From the NCBI RefSeq assembly GCF_958445495.1, contig NZ_CAUCSQ010000061.1, positions 1-22,511 on the forward strand: DNA of 22,511 nucleotides. Direction: 5' to 3'. A program made the translations under genes and the position numbers. The number at the start of each line of letters is the position of its first letter. The stretch's first letter is position 1. Of this stretch, positions 1 through 9,159 are shown one piece after another. The DNA is from an uncultured Bacteroides sp. GTDB taxonomy: Bacteria; Bacteroidota; Bacteroidia; Bacteroidales; Bacteroidaceae. The notes under the pieces are model-generated. The model saw only the letters and a program-made list of their open reading frames with translations. It searched no databases and was not told the origin of the DNA.

Positions 1-11
1 ATTTTCGCTAA

Positions 12-836
12 TCACCAAATTTTCAAGTACTTACAATTCGTCGAACTCACGTTATAATTATAATACGCCTCCAGTTCCGGTGTCAGTTCCGCTTTCGGGA
101 CCAGTTTCCCCTCCATCTCCAGAAACCGGTTCAGGTCCGTGCTGTCCGACTGTTTGACAAATACGATGCGGCGTGCAATGGGATTATGGTTGTAGTCCAG
201 ACAGAGATATAGCCCCTTCAGCATGTTTGGAAATTCATAGTGCGGCAATTGCAGGTAAATCGTAACCAAGGCGAATTGCGGCGAGTCCCGTTCGTTGAAC
301 ATCAAGTACGAATTCTGGTGATTGCTGATGATTCCCCCTCCCCAGTGTACGGATTTATATGCATTAATCATGCCGACCTTTACATATTCGTTATTGTCGG
401 AAGCCCCGATAAGATAAGGTTCGATTTTCAGACTGTCCGTAGAAGAAGAAAGACTGTAACTAAGGTAAGTGCCGCTGTAATTGAACACATCCTGCACAGA
501 CTCCTTCATCCTCTTTCCGAGCAACCTGATAAACGGGTTCCCGTTCTCCGTTTCATTCTGCTGCTCCGGTTCCATTTCCGAGAGAAGCAGCTTCATCGAG
601 CTTACATTGTTCAGCAAGCGTTTCTTCGAGACATTGTTCACCAGCGCCAGAGCATCGTCCAGAGCCTCCTCCTGCGTGTGGGTTTTCAGTAAGTCGATGT
701 ACGCGGGCAGCACGCTGGAGTACAATGCCGACAACACGCTTGGCGCCATGTCCACCCGGTCGGCAATCTCTTTCATTTTCACTCCGTTGTTACGCAAGTA
801 CTCGATTCTCTTGTAGATTTCCGTAAGTTCATCCAT
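12..836 (-). CDS. HTH-containing putative regulator of the phosphonate operon
   Basis: A protein of 274 residues that I cannot assign to a named family. The N-terminus contains a helix-turn-helix-like stretch (GVKMKEIADRVDMAPSVLS, about residues 18-36) typical of XRE/LacI-like DNA readers. The remaining 230 residues are a mixed alpha/beta domain with no motif I recognise and no membrane segment or signal peptide. I chose the ATG at 836; the reading frame extends to a TTG at 854, but that would leave almost no leader after the weak -7 element at 868-875. The gene is divergent from the transporter-phnX-phnW operon across a 189-bp gap, so control of that operon is a reasonable inference from position only. 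The stop codon is inside the window, so the gene is complete. An alternative is an unrelated cytoplasmic protein that happens to carry an HTH. Confidence 0.72.
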   Translation of the reverse strand: MDELTEIYKRIEYLRNNGVKMKEIADRVDMAPSVLSALYSSVLPAYIDLLKTHTQEEALDDALALVNNVSKKRLLNNVSSMKLLLSEMEPEQQNETENGNPFIRLLGKRMKESVQDVFNYSGTYLSYSLSSSTDSLKIEPYLIGASDNNEYVKVGMINAYKSVHWGGGIISNHQNSYLMFNERDSPQFALVTIYLQLPHYEFPNMLKGLYLCLDYNHNPIARRIVFVKQSDSTDLNRFLEMEGKLVPKAELTPELEAYYNYNVSSTNCKYLKIW

Positions 837-902
837 GATTTTAGAAGTTACCAATTGAATTCCGTTGCAAAGGAATGACTAAAGTATTATGATTTTGTTG
901 CA

Positions 903-924
903 TGAATATTACATTAATATTTCA
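903..924. promoter_or_regulatory. Possible operator dyad in divergent intergenic region
   Basis: An imperfect AT-rich dyad: TGAATATT at 903-910 faces AATATTTCA at 916-924. A second short palindrome, CGTA-AATA-TACG, lies at 938-949. Both are between the HTH gene and the phn operon, where a site for the divergent regulator would be expected. AT-rich dyads arise easily by chance, so this is weak. Confidence 0.25.
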
Positions 925-969
925 GCGCCTCCAAAGACGTAAATATACGATATGATTTATTGAAATTCA

Positions 970-1000
970 TTTTTTTCCCCGCCGGTGTGCCCTACTTTTG
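970..1000 (+). promoter_or_regulatory. Bacteroidetes-type promoter of the transporter-phnX-phnW operon
   Basis: TACTTTTG at 993-1000 matches the TAnnTTTG -7 consensus. A poor -33 candidate (TTTT, 970-973) lies 19 bp upstream. Transcription would begin near 1007, 19 nt before the ATG at 1026, which argues against a start further upstream at 960. Confidence 0.55.
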
Positions 1001-1025
1001 CGGCGGAAACAAAAAACGATGTTAT

Positions 1026-2372
1026 ATGGATTTCAAAGAAAAACTGTCGCCTTCAGTTCAGAAAAAACTGTCCGATTTAATCTTCATCCTCTATGCGGGA
1101 GGAGCGGCATTGCTGTCCTACTCATTAGTATATGCGCTCCGCAAGCCCTTCACCGCCGCCACGTTTGACGGGATGGAGCTGTTCGGCATGGATTATAAGA
1201 TAGCGACAAGTATCATCCAGATATTCGGATATATGGTATCCAAGTTTATCGGGATAAAACTCATTTCCGAACTGAAGAGAGAAGGCCGCCTGAAATTCAT
1301 TCTTGTCTCCATAGGGGTTGCCGAACTCTCTTTAGTTCTTTTCGGATGCCTTCCCCGCCCGTTTAACGTGCTGGCGTTGTTCTTCAACGGACTCTCGTTA
1401 GGATGCATGTGGGGCGTGATTTTCAGCTTTCTCGAAGGCCGCCGGGTGACAGACCTGCTCGCTTCCCTTTTCGGTCTGAGCATCGCCGTCAGCAGCGGGA
1501 CAGCCAAGTCCATCGGGCTCTATGTAGTCAATACACTGGGCGTCAGTGAATTCTGGATGCCCGCATTGATTGGTGCAGTCGCTTTGCCCCTGTTGGCAGG
1601 ACTGGGATACATTCTCGACCATCTTCCCAAGCCCACTGCCGAAGACAAGGCACAGCGTGTCGAACGGGTGACGCTGGACAAACAACAGCGGTGGGAACTG
1701 TTCCGCAGCTTCGCCCCCGTGCTGACACTGCTTTTCTTTGCCAACCTCTTCCTGACCGTGTTGCAAGACGTCAAAGAAGACTTCCTGGTGAAAATCATTG
1801 ATGTAAATGCCGCCGGGCTCTCCTCCTGGGTATTTGCCAAGGTAGACGGCGTAGTAACCCTCATCATCCTGGCGGTCTTTGCCACGCTAGCCCTGGTGAA
1901 AAGCCATATCAAAGTACTTTCAACCCTGCTGGCGCTCGTGATTGCAGGAGCGGTGACCCTCAGCTTCGTAGCCCTCAACTACCACACCCTGCAGCTCTCC
2001 CCGCTGGTGTGGCTGTTCATCCAGAGCCTCTGCCTCTATTTCTCCTACCTGAGTTTCCAGACCATCTTCTTCGACCGGTTCATCGCCTGTTTCCGGATTA
2101 AGGGAAATGTCGGATTCTTCATCGCGATGGTCGATTCCATCGGCTATACAGGTACGGTGCTGGTACTGGTTTTCAAAGAATGCTTCAATCCGGATTTGAA
2201 CTGGCTGGAATTTTACAATACGATGGCAGGCACGGTAGGCATTGTCTGTTGCTTCGCCTTTACCGTTTCTCTGATATACCTGATACAACGCTACCGGAAA
2301 GGAAAACAACCGGCGGTACGCGGCAACGGAGAGTCCGCCTGCCCTGTACCCTCCCTCGCCTCCTCCTGTTGA
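1026..2372 (+). CDS. DUF5690 family MFS transporter, candidate phosphonate importer
   Basis: An integral membrane protein of 448 residues with about 12 hydrophobic segments and the motif SLVYALRKPFTAATF at the first helix, characteristic of the DUF5690 branch of the major facilitator superfamily (related to the UhpC/GlpT organophosphate carriers). Helices occur as two groups of six, split by a charged loop around HLPKPTAEDKAQRVER. It is the first gene of an apparent three-gene operon with phnX (69-bp gap) and phnW. Import of 2-aminoethylphosphonate or a related organophosphonate is therefore inferred from context, not shown by any substrate-binding residue I can name. The frame stays open back to 960, but the extra 22 residues would overlap the promoter, so I use the ATG at 1026. 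The C-terminal 20 residues are polar and Ser/Pro/Cys-rich. Confidence 0.85.
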   Translation: MDFKEKLSPSVQKKLSDLIFILYAGGAALLSYSLVYALRKPFTAATFDGMELFGMDYKIATSIIQIFGYMVSKFIGIKLISELKREGRLKFILVSIGVAELSLVLFGCLPRPFNVLALFFNGLSLGCMWGVIFSFLEGRRVTDLLASLFGLSIAVSSGTAKSIGLYVVNTLGVSEFWMPALIGAVALPLLAGLGYILDHLPKPTAEDKAQRVERVTLDKQQRWELFRSFAPVLTLLFFANLFLTVLQDVKEDFLVKIIDVNAAGLSSWVFAKVDGVVTLIILAVFATLALVKSHIKVLSTLLALVIAGAVTLSFVALNYHTLQLSPLVWLFIQSLCLYFSYLSFQTIFFDRFIACFRIKGNVGFFIAMVDSIGYTGTVLVLVFKECFNPDLNWLEFYNTMAGTVGIVCCFAFTVSLIYLIQRYRKGKQPAVRGNGESACPVPSLASSC

Positions 2373-2441
2373 AGGCAAGGGCAGGACAGAATCGGAACGT
2401 GAAAATGAAATTATAAATAAACAATTTATATAGGAACAAGA

Positions 2442-3230
2442 ATGAAAAAGATTGAATGTGTAATTTTTGATTGGGCAGGCACAGTGGTCGATTACGGATG
2501 TTTCGCCCCCGTTGCCGCCTTTGTAGAGAGTTTTCAAGCGATAGGCGTTCCGGTGACGCCGGCTGAGACACGCGCTTACATGGGATTGACGAAAGTAGAA
2601 GAAATCCGCGCGTTATTTAATTTAGAACGTGTGAGCAATGAATTCCAGAGCAAGTATGGGCGCCCGTACAATGAGAATGACGTGCAGGAACGTTATGAGG
2701 CATTTCAGCAAATCCTGTTTGCCACGTTGAAAGAATACTCCGAACCGATACCGGGCGTAGTCCCTACCGTAGAAAAGTTACGTGCCGCAGGCATCAAAAT
2801 CGGTTCGACCACCGGATACACCCGTAAAATGATGGACATCGTCATTCCGGCAGCCGGTGAAAAAGGATACCGCACAGACTATTGCGCAACCTCGGATTCG
2901 CTTCCGGCAGGCCGTCCCGCACCCTACATGATATTCGAGAATATGACGAAACTGGGCGTTCCCAGCCTCGACTCAGTTATAAAAGTAGGAGATACGATTG
3001 CCGATATAAAAGAAGGCGTCAATGCCAAAGTATGCAGCGTAGGCGTCGTTCTCGGCAGCAACGAAATGGGGCTGACGGAAGCGGAGACCAAAGCGATGCC
3101 CGCCTCCGAGCTGGAAGCGCGCATCGGCGCAGTCAGAGAAAGAATGCTGGCGGCAGGCGCCTCCTACGTGATACGTACGATGGAAGAGCTGCCCGCACTG
3201 ATTGAAAAGATAAATTCCGAAAATCAATAA
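2442..3230 (+). CDS. phnX: phosphonoacetaldehyde hydrolase PhnX
   Basis: Cytoplasmic HAD-superfamily enzyme of 262 residues that splits the C-P bond of phosphonoacetaldehyde, giving acetaldehyde and phosphate. The nucleophile is Asp10 in FDWAGT (residues 9-14), the diagnostic PhnX form of HAD motif I. The Schiff-base lysine is Lys51 in MGLTK; the spacing of 41 residues equals that between Asp12 and Lys53 of the Bacillus enzyme. HAD motif II is STTG (about residue 126) and the late acidic motif is VGDTIADIKEG. Length is normal for the family. It follows the DUF5690 transporter and precedes phnW by 53 bp, so the three genes are probably co-transcribed. Substrate comes from PhnW. Identification is very secure. 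Confidence 0.97.
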   Translation: MKKIECVIFDWAGTVVDYGCFAPVAAFVESFQAIGVPVTPAETRAYMGLTKVEEIRALFNLERVSNEFQSKYGRPYNENDVQERYEAFQQILFATLKEYSEPIPGVVPTVEKLRAAGIKIGSTTGYTRKMMDIVIPAAGEKGYRTDYCATSDSLPAGRPAPYMIFENMTKLGVPSLDSVIKVGDTIADIKEGVNAKVCSVGVVLGSNEMGLTEAETKAMPASELEARIGAVRERMLAAGASYVIRTMEELPALIEKINSENQ

Positions 3231-3283
3231 CCCCTTATTCAACCCGTAATATTATTATTCAACTAAAAAAAGAAGATATTGTC

Positions 3284-4372
3284 ATGAAACCCTATTTATT
3301 ATTAACTCCCGGACCACTCACCACTTCAGATACAGTAAAAGAAACCATGATGACCGACTGGTGCACTTGGGACGAAGACTACAATCTCGGCATTGTCCAG
3401 GAATTGCGTAAAGAACTGGTAAATATCGCCACAAGCAATACCGGAGACTATACTTCCGTGCTCCTGCAGGGAAGCGGCACATATTGCGTGGAAGCCGTGA
3501 TAGGCGCCACCATTACCCAGAGAGACAAACTCCTGATTTGCAGCAACGGAGCCTATGGCGACCGTATGGGCAACATCGCCGAATATTACCACCTCGACTA
3601 TGACATGCTGGCATTTGAAGAGACAGAACAAGTCTCCGTAGAATACCTGGACGACTACCTGAGCAACAATTCCGATGTCACCCACGTCGCCTTTGTCCAT
3701 TGCGAGACAACCACCGGCATCCTGAACCCCATCAAAGAACTGTCCCACATCGTCAAGATGCACGGTAAAAAACTCATCGTAGACTGCATGAGCAGTTTCG
3801 GAGGCATTCCGTTAGACGTAAGCGAGTTAGGCATCGACTTCCTGATTAGCAGTTCCAACAAATGCATCCAGGGCGTACCGGGATTCGGATTCATCATAGC
3901 CCGCCGTTCAGAACTGATGCGTTGCAAAGGCGTAGCCCGTTCCCTTTCCCTGGACATCTACGACCAGTGGGAAACGATGGAAAAAGGAAATGGAAAATGG
4001 CGTTTCACTTCCCCCACCCATGTTGTCCGCGCCTTCAAGCAAGCGTTGTCCGAGCTGAATGAAGAAGGAGGCGTCGAAGCCCGCTACAAGCGCTACTGTG
4101 AAAACCACCAGGTCCTGGTAGACGGCATGCGCTCGCTCGGATTCCGGACATTGCTTGACGACGACATCCAGTCGCCCATCATCACCTCCTTCCTTTACCC
4201 GCATAAAGACTTTGACTTCAAGACATTCTATCAGGCATTGAAGAGCAAGGGATTCGTCATTTATCCGGGCAAGATATCGAAGGCAGATACCTTCCGTATC
4301 GGAAATATCGGCGACGTCCATCCGGAAGACTTCCGCCGGTTGGTAGAAGTAATCCGGGAAACCGAATATTGA
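3284..4372 (+). CDS. phnW: 2-aminoethylphosphonate--pyruvate transaminase PhnW
   Basis: Class V, fold-type I PLP aminotransferase of 362 residues. It moves the amino group of 2-aminoethylphosphonate to pyruvate, giving phosphonoacetaldehyde (substrate of PhnX) and L-alanine. The N-terminal signature LLLTPGPLTTSDTVK is typical. PLP-binding Asp167 lies in VDCMSSFGG and the Schiff-base Lys193 in SSSNKCIQGVPGF. The end is complete (DTFRIGNIGDVHPEDF near the C-terminus, an arginine region that binds substrate carboxylate/phosphonate in the family). No phosphonate biosynthesis gene (pepM, ppd) is nearby and phnX is immediately upstream, so the operon is degradative: phosphonate as a phosphorus, nitrogen or carbon source. 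Confidence 0.97.
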   Translation: MKPYLLLTPGPLTTSDTVKETMMTDWCTWDEDYNLGIVQELRKELVNIATSNTGDYTSVLLQGSGTYCVEAVIGATITQRDKLLICSNGAYGDRMGNIAEYYHLDYDMLAFEETEQVSVEYLDDYLSNNSDVTHVAFVHCETTTGILNPIKELSHIVKMHGKKLIVDCMSSFGGIPLDVSELGIDFLISSSNKCIQGVPGFGFIIARRSELMRCKGVARSLSLDIYDQWETMEKGNGKWRFTSPTHVVRAFKQALSELNEEGGVEARYKRYCENHQVLVDGMRSLGFRTLLDDDIQSPIITSFLYPHKDFDFKTFYQALKSKGFVIYPGKISKADTFRIGNIGDVHPEDFRRLVEVIRETEY

Positions 4373-4610
4373 TAAACAAAGAACCACGGAAACCGGATTT
4401 GTTTCCGACAGGGGTTATCCGAAAAATGAACAGCCTCCGGGAGTCAGGCATAAAACTCCGGGAGCACGGTTCAGAATCGGGTAGCCCCTTGTCGTTCCTT
4501 GACAGGCATGCAGGCTGTAAACTTCTGACTTGAAAAGCCGGCTTTCCGGACATCCCCCCATGCGGTTACCCGTAAGCGGCATCAAGCCTCCCTTATCCCT
4601 TATACAGCCG
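4373..4610. other. Convergent intergenic gap, no gene seen
   Basis: This 238-bp gap separates the 3' ends of phnW (+) and the drug exporter (-). It holds a short hairpin (GGAAAC, 7-nt loop, GTTTCC) just after phnW without a T run, two direct copies of CTCCGGGAG, and a self-complementary 12-mer AAAGCCGGCTTT at 4534-4545. No convincing intrinsic terminator, RNA gene or ORF is visible. Confidence 0.5.
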
Positions 4611-6023
4611 TCATTCCGTTTTCCTGTTCAAGGCGGAAGGCTGTGACAGGCGCAAACTGCTCACGATGGCGGCAACGGCGGCAAAGCAACTCCCGGCTAT
4701 CAGACAGGCGGCAGTGCTTCTGGCGGGAGCGATGAAGCTGAAAAGCAGTGCGACAAGAGTCGTTCCGGAAGTCTGTCCCAGCAGGCGTGCCATCCCCAGC
4801 ATGCCGCTCGCCCCTCCCGAACGTTGCGGCGGGGCGGAAGAAATAATCGTGCTGTTGTTCGGCGTCTGGAACAAACCGAACCCCGCACCGCAAAGCATCA
4901 GACGCAGGATAATGCTGATTTCCGAAGATTCGGCAGTCAGAGAAGAAAGAGAGAACAAGCCCGCGGCAAACAAGACCATGCCCACGCTCCCCAATATTCC
5001 GGGATGAATACGCTCCACGAGATACCCCGCCAGCGGAGCCGTCACCAACGTAGCCAGCGGCCACGGAGTCAGCAAAAGCCCCGTCATCACCTCGCTGTGC
5101 CCTAACGTATTCTGGAGGAAAAACGGCAACGCCACCATCGCAGACATCTGGGCGATAAACGAACAGATGGAAGTCAGGATAGACAGCCGGAAAATCGGTA
5201 TCCGCAATAAGTCGAGAGGCAACAGCGGCGTAGTCTGGGCAAGCTGCCGGCGGACATAGTAAGTCCCCGCCACCGCCAGCACGATAAGCTGGACAAACAG
5301 GAAATCCATCTTCTCATGATGGGCAAACCCGTCCAGCGTATAAATCAGCAGCCCGAAAGTAACCGCGTTGGCTATGGCGCTGATAACATCGAATTTCCGC
5401 TTGCTGTGTTCCTCCTGCCTGGGCAGATGCTTCAAGCCCAGTGCCAGTGCGGTAATCCCCAAAGGCACATTGATGGCGAACAGCCAATGCCAACTGGCAA
5501 CAGACAAGATACCGCTGGCCACCGAAGGACCGGCGGCTGCGGAAATCGCCACCACCATAGCGTTAATCCCCATGCCCCGTCCCAGTTGGCTTTTCGGATA
5601 AATATACCGCAGTTGCGCAGTATTCACGCTCGTGATTGCCGATGCGCTGAATCCCTGGAAGATACGCGCTACGGTCAGCGTCCAGAACGAGTCGGACAAG
5701 GCACAGACCAGCGAAGTGACGCAAAACAGGCCGATGCCCGAAAGAAACACCTTCCGGTATCCGATAATCTCCCCCAAAGCGGAAAAAGACAACAAAGAGA
5801 CGACAATCGCCAATTGATACCCGTTGATAATCCACGTCGTCGCGGCAGGCGAAGTGCCGAAATCATGCGAAAGGGTAGGGAGTACGATATTGATAATGTT
5901 AATATCCAATACCGACATGCAAAGAGCGAACCCGACGGACACCACCGCCCAGATACGCCGGGGCATCGGTAATCCGTCGGGCACGTTCGTCTGGGCGGCA
6001 GGGACGGCAGTTTGTTTCATCAT
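4611..6023 (-). CDS. DHA2 (EmrB/QacA-type) MFS drug exporter
   Basis: A 470-residue inner-membrane protein with about 14 hydrophobic segments. Motif A-like GEIIGYRKVF follows helix 2; the family-specific region GPSVASGILSVASWHWLFAI, followed by NVPLG (about residues 165-190), matches the EmrB/QacA signature of proton-coupled multidrug exporters. The N-terminal 28 residues are polar. It begins with two consecutive ATG codons; the upstream one is used here. No membrane fusion protein (EmrA-like) or outer-membrane TolC-like gene is next to it, so it probably works alone or with partners elsewhere. Substrate is not predictable. It is monocistronic, facing phnW. Confidence 0.88.
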   Translation of the reverse strand: MMKQTAVPAAQTNVPDGLPMPRRIWAVVSVGFALCMSVLDINIINIVLPTLSHDFGTSPAATTWIINGYQLAIVVSLLSFSALGEIIGYRKVFLSGIGLFCVTSLVCALSDSFWTLTVARIFQGFSASAITSVNTAQLRYIYPKSQLGRGMGINAMVVAISAAAGPSVASGILSVASWHWLFAINVPLGITALALGLKHLPRQEEHSKRKFDVISAIANAVTFGLLIYTLDGFAHHEKMDFLFVQLIVLAVAGTYYVRRQLAQTTPLLPLDLLRIPIFRLSILTSICSFIAQMSAMVALPFFLQNTLGHSEVMTGLLLTPWPLATLVTAPLAGYLVERIHPGILGSVGMVLFAAGLFSLSSLTAESSEISIILRLMLCGAGFGLFQTPNNSTIISSAPPQRSGGASGMLGMARLLGQTSGTTLVALLFSFIAPARSTAACLIAGSCFAAVAAIVSSLRLSQPSALNRKTE

Positions 6024-6237
6024 AAAAACGATTCTTCAAGAGTTGGTTTAAGGGCATTTTCACCAATCAGGCAAGTACGCCCTCCTGTAAAAAAAGCAAT
6101 CAGTCCGTAAAGGTAAACAAAACCCGTCCCGACGTGTTTTTGTTTTCTTTGAAAAATAAGTTTTTTTAGCGCATCCGCATCGTCCGGCTGCACCCGCGTG
6201 AAAGCAATGCCGGCCTTCCCATACGGGAAACAAACAG
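6024..6237. other. Intergenic region upstream of exporter, downstream of nrdG
   Basis: It holds the likely leader of the exporter gene: a -7-like TACCTTTA on the - strand at 6108-6115, without a clear -33. After nrdG a small hairpin, TTCCC-GTAT-GGGAA on the - strand, occurs near 6219-6232 without a T run. An open frame on the - strand spans most of the gap but looks spurious. Confidence 0.4.
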
Positions 6238-6702
6238 TCACCTCAGTTTCAGAATCCGCTGGTTGCTACTTCCCCGGAACTCCAGGTAAGGAGAAAAGAG
6301 CGATTGGTCGAAACGTCCGTCCACCAGCACGTCCACATAAGCAAGAATTGCGCTCAAACGGGCCTGTTTCAGGATTTCTTCATACGTATAACCCGTGTAG
6401 CACCATATATTCATTCCCGTCTCCTCCTTTATCCTTCTGACAAGAGGCAGAAATGCCTCCGGGTTGTAAAAAGGGTCCCCGCCGGAAAAAGTAACCCCGT
6501 CCAGCAACGGGTTCGCCTTGATTTCCCGGATAACAGACTCTATTTTCTCCTCCGTCAGCACCTCGCCCGCGTCCGGATTCCAGCTCTCCGGGTTGTGGCA
6601 ACCGGGACAATGGTGCGAGCATCCGGCAAGATAAATCGAATACCGGATACCCTCGCCGTCCACAATCGTTTCGGGATACGTCCCCAATAAATGCAATGCC
6701 AT
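6238..6702 (-). CDS. nrdG: anaerobic ribonucleotide reductase activating protein NrdG
   Basis: Radical-SAM activase of 154 residues that installs the glycyl radical on NrdD using S-adenosylmethionine and a [4Fe-4S] cluster. The cluster cysteines are Cys28, Cys32 and Cys35 in the motif CSHHCPGC (CxxxCxxC). SAM-binding elements include VTFSGGDPF (GGDP box). Length matches the family. It lies 18 bp after nrdD on the same strand, so both are one operon and should share the upstream cobalamin-riboswitch control. Identification is secure. Confidence 0.96.
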   Translation of the reverse strand: MALHLLGTYPETIVDGEGIRYSIYLAGCSHHCPGCHNPESWNPDAGEVLTEEKIESVIREIKANPLLDGVTFSGGDPFYNPEAFLPLVRRIKEETGMNIWCYTGYTYEEILKQARLSAILAYVDVLVDGRFDQSLFSPYLEFRGSSNQRILKLR

Positions 6703-6720
6703 CGATTAGCTCCCGGCTGT

Positions 6721-9114
6721 TTACAGATGTTTCACACGGTCTTTCTCTTCTGCCCGCTTGGCAGAATTCCAGGAACTCAGGTCGCCCGTCAGATAACCGG
6801 TGATACGGCGCATGCGGAGAATATTCTCACCCTGGCATACGGGGCATTTGTCAAAGATAACTCCTTTGTAGCCGCAACTGTGACACGTATCCACCGGATG
6901 ATTGATAGAACCGTATCCGATGCCCTCGTCATGCATCACCTTCACGATTTTTGCGATGGCACGTACATTCTTCTGAGCCTCCCCGTCGAGTTCCACATAC
7001 GTGATATGCCCGCCGCGCGTGATGGCGTGGAAAGGAGCCTCCCTCTTGATTTTCTCGACGATGCCGATAGGCTCTTTCACATCCACATGGAAAGAATTGA
7101 CATAATAATCCCTGTCCGTCACCCCCGGAATCTTGCCGAATTTGCGGCGGTCCATTTTGGTGAAACGTCCTGAAAGCCCTTCGGCGGGAGTAGCCAGCAC
7201 CGAGTAATTCAAGTTATATTTCGCCTTGTATTCGTCCACCACCTTGTTCATCTCCATGACAGCCTCATACAGCGTGTCCCAGGCCTTCTGGCAATGCCCG
7301 TGACCCTCCCCGTAAAGAGCGACCATCGCATTGTGCCCGCCGATAAACCCGATGCCCAGCGTACCGCTGCGGAGCACGTCGCCCACTTGTTCGTTCGGGT
7401 TCAGCGCGCCCCCGCCTTTCCACACGTCGTTGCCCATCATGAAAGGGAACTGGCGCGCCAGGGCAGTGCGCTGGTACTGATAACGCTCGTAAAGCTGGTC
7501 GGCAACCAAAACAGCCATATTCCGTACGGATTCCAGGAAAATCTCCTTCGCTTTCAGCTCGATGGCGTCCTTCTTGCGTTCATCCTCGATGAGGCTCTCC
7601 GCCTTGATACGCGCTTCGATAGCCAGGCGCGGCATGTTCAACGTCGTAAACGAAAGATTGCCGCGTCCCAGGGAAGATTTCTCGCCCGCCACATTCTCGA
7701 ATACGCGCGTGCGGCAACCCATCGTCGCCAACTCGTAAACATAACGTTTCGGGTCATCCGCTTTCCACTTCTCATTCTTGTTGAAAGGCGTATCCAGAAA
7801 CATGAAGTTCGGGAAAAGAGCCTTCGAAGTCGTCTGGCAGGCTTTCAGCAGCAAGTCAAAGTTGGGAGCCTCATACGTAGCCTTCATCGCCTCCTCGAAA
7901 TTATCCGTCTTCATCGCCTTTTCGAAATCTTTCTCCGAATAAGAAACCCCGTCTTTCACCTTGAATATCTGAATCGGGAACACAGGAACCTCGCCGCGTG
8001 TCCCCAAGCCCTCAATCGTAGCCTTCAACAGCTCCTCGATAACCATGCGTCCCTCGGCGGAAGTGTCCGTACCGTAATTGATAGAGCTGAACACCACCTG
8101 GTTGCCCCCGCGTGAGTGCATCGTGTTCAAGTTATGGATAAAACCCTCCATCGCCTGATGCGTATCTTTCTGTGTCTGCTGGTACGCCTTATCGATGATG
8201 CGTGCCAGATGCTCCTTGTCGATGTTGATTTGAAGGGCTATCAGGGCGATGCGCAACGTCTCCCGTTCCCGCTCGCCGGATTTGATAGACGGAAGATATT
8301 CCTTGATTAACGTGCGGATAGCCTTCTCGTCCGCCTGCGTCCCGTTCTCCATCGCCACGTAAAAGTTGATGAACGACGCCAGATGCTTGCGGAATGATTT
8401 GGCGACCCCTTTTGCCATGAAGAAATCGAAAGCGGGAATCGCCTGTCCCCCGTGCTGCTCGTTCTGGTTCGTCTGGAAAATGATGGTAGCCAGCGTCGCA
8501 TAGCTCTGTATGCTCTGCGGCGTGCGGATACTCCCGTTTTTGGTGCGGAAACCGCGTTCAAACAAATCATCCATGTCATACTGGATGCAAGTCGTCGTCT
8601 TGGTCGGGTAATAATCCAAGTCATGGATATGGATATCTCCCATCTGGTGTGCCTCTGCGAAACGCTTGGGCAGCAAATATTTATAAGTATAATCCTTCGT
8701 CACCTCCGAAGCGAAAGTCATCATCTGTCCGGCGGGAGTATGGCTGCTCATGTTGGCGTTGCTCAAGTTCACGTCATTCTTGTCGATAGCCACGATGCCG
8801 TCCATCACATGCTTCATCTGGGTTTTCTTGTCCCGTTCCGTATTCCGCCATTCGCGGTAGATGATATACTTCTTGGCAACTTCCGGCCGTACCTTCATCA
8901 ATTCCTTTTCCACCAAATCCTGAATCTCCTCTACCGTAATCGTAGGGGTTGCGAATTGGCTGATAACATTCATGGTGATGTCGGCAATCAATTGCTGTTC
9001 ATCCTCAATACCCGTTGCACTGAATGCCTTGCTGATTGCATTCTTGATTTTGCTGATAGAGAAGTCCTCTCTTTTACCATCCCGTTTGATGATACAAATT
9101 TCCGCGTAGTTCAT
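6721..9114 (-). CDS. nrdD: anaerobic (class III) ribonucleoside-triphosphate reductase NrdD
   Basis: Glycyl-radical enzyme of 797 residues that makes dNTPs from NTPs without oxygen. An ATP-cone regulatory domain occupies about residues 5-95 (IIKRDGKREDFSISKIKNAI). The catalytic barrel follows. The C-terminal zinc ribbon has Cys744, Cys747, Cys757 and Cys760, and the radical glycine is Gly773 in RRITGYLTG. All hallmark residues are intact. The start ATG is preceded by a 200-nt leader holding a cobalamin riboswitch, which is notable because class III reductases do not use B12. The next gene is nrdG, the activase. Confidence 0.97.
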   Translation of the reverse strand: MNYAEICIIKRDGKREDFSISKIKNAISKAFSATGIEDEQQLIADITMNVISQFATPTITVEEIQDLVEKELMKVRPEVAKKYIIYREWRNTERDKKTQMKHVMDGIVAIDKNDVNLSNANMSSHTPAGQMMTFASEVTKDYTYKYLLPKRFAEAHQMGDIHIHDLDYYPTKTTTCIQYDMDDLFERGFRTKNGSIRTPQSIQSYATLATIIFQTNQNEQHGGQAIPAFDFFMAKGVAKSFRKHLASFINFYVAMENGTQADEKAIRTLIKEYLPSIKSGERERETLRIALIALQINIDKEHLARIIDKAYQQTQKDTHQAMEGFIHNLNTMHSRGGNQVVFSSINYGTDTSAEGRMVIEELLKATIEGLGTRGEVPVFPIQIFKVKDGVSYSEKDFEKAMKTDNFEEAMKATYEAPNFDLLLKACQTTSKALFPNFMFLDTPFNKNEKWKADDPKRYVYELATMGCRTRVFENVAGEKSSLGRGNLSFTTLNMPRLAIEARIKAESLIEDERKKDAIELKAKEIFLESVRNMAVLVADQLYERYQYQRTALARQFPFMMGNDVWKGGGALNPNEQVGDVLRSGTLGIGFIGGHNAMVALYGEGHGHCQKAWDTLYEAVMEMNKVVDEYKAKYNLNYSVLATPAEGLSGRFTKMDRRKFGKIPGVTDRDYYVNSFHVDVKEPIGIVEKIKREAPFHAITRGGHITYVELDGEAQKNVRAIAKIVKVMHDEGIGYGSINHPVDTCHSCGYKGVIFDKCPVCQGENILRMRRITGYLTGDLSSWNSAKRAEEKDRVKHL

Positions 9115-9159
9115 AACTTTAACTCCCGAAAGTGTTAGACATTAATAATATGGTTCATT

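Noticed and set aside
960..1025. Upstream start for the DUF5690 transporter
   Set aside because: The extension covers the -7 box at 993-1000, and MDFKEKLSPSVQ is a more natural N-terminus.
4534..4545. 12-bp palindrome AAAGCCGGCTTT as a terminator
   Set aside because: A hairpin without a loop cannot form as drawn and no T run follows; probably chance.
5316..5972. 218-codon + strand ORF inside the exporter gene
   Set aside because: Shadow frame opposite a clear 14-TM MFS protein; no domain, extreme Arg/Gln composition.
6020..6241. 73-codon - strand ORF between nrdG and the exporter
   Set aside because: Overlaps the exporter start, has no similarity I can see and no promoter or ribosome-binding site of its own.
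7294..8115. 273-codon + strand ORF inside nrdD
   Set aside because: Antisense shadow of a fully conserved NrdD frame.
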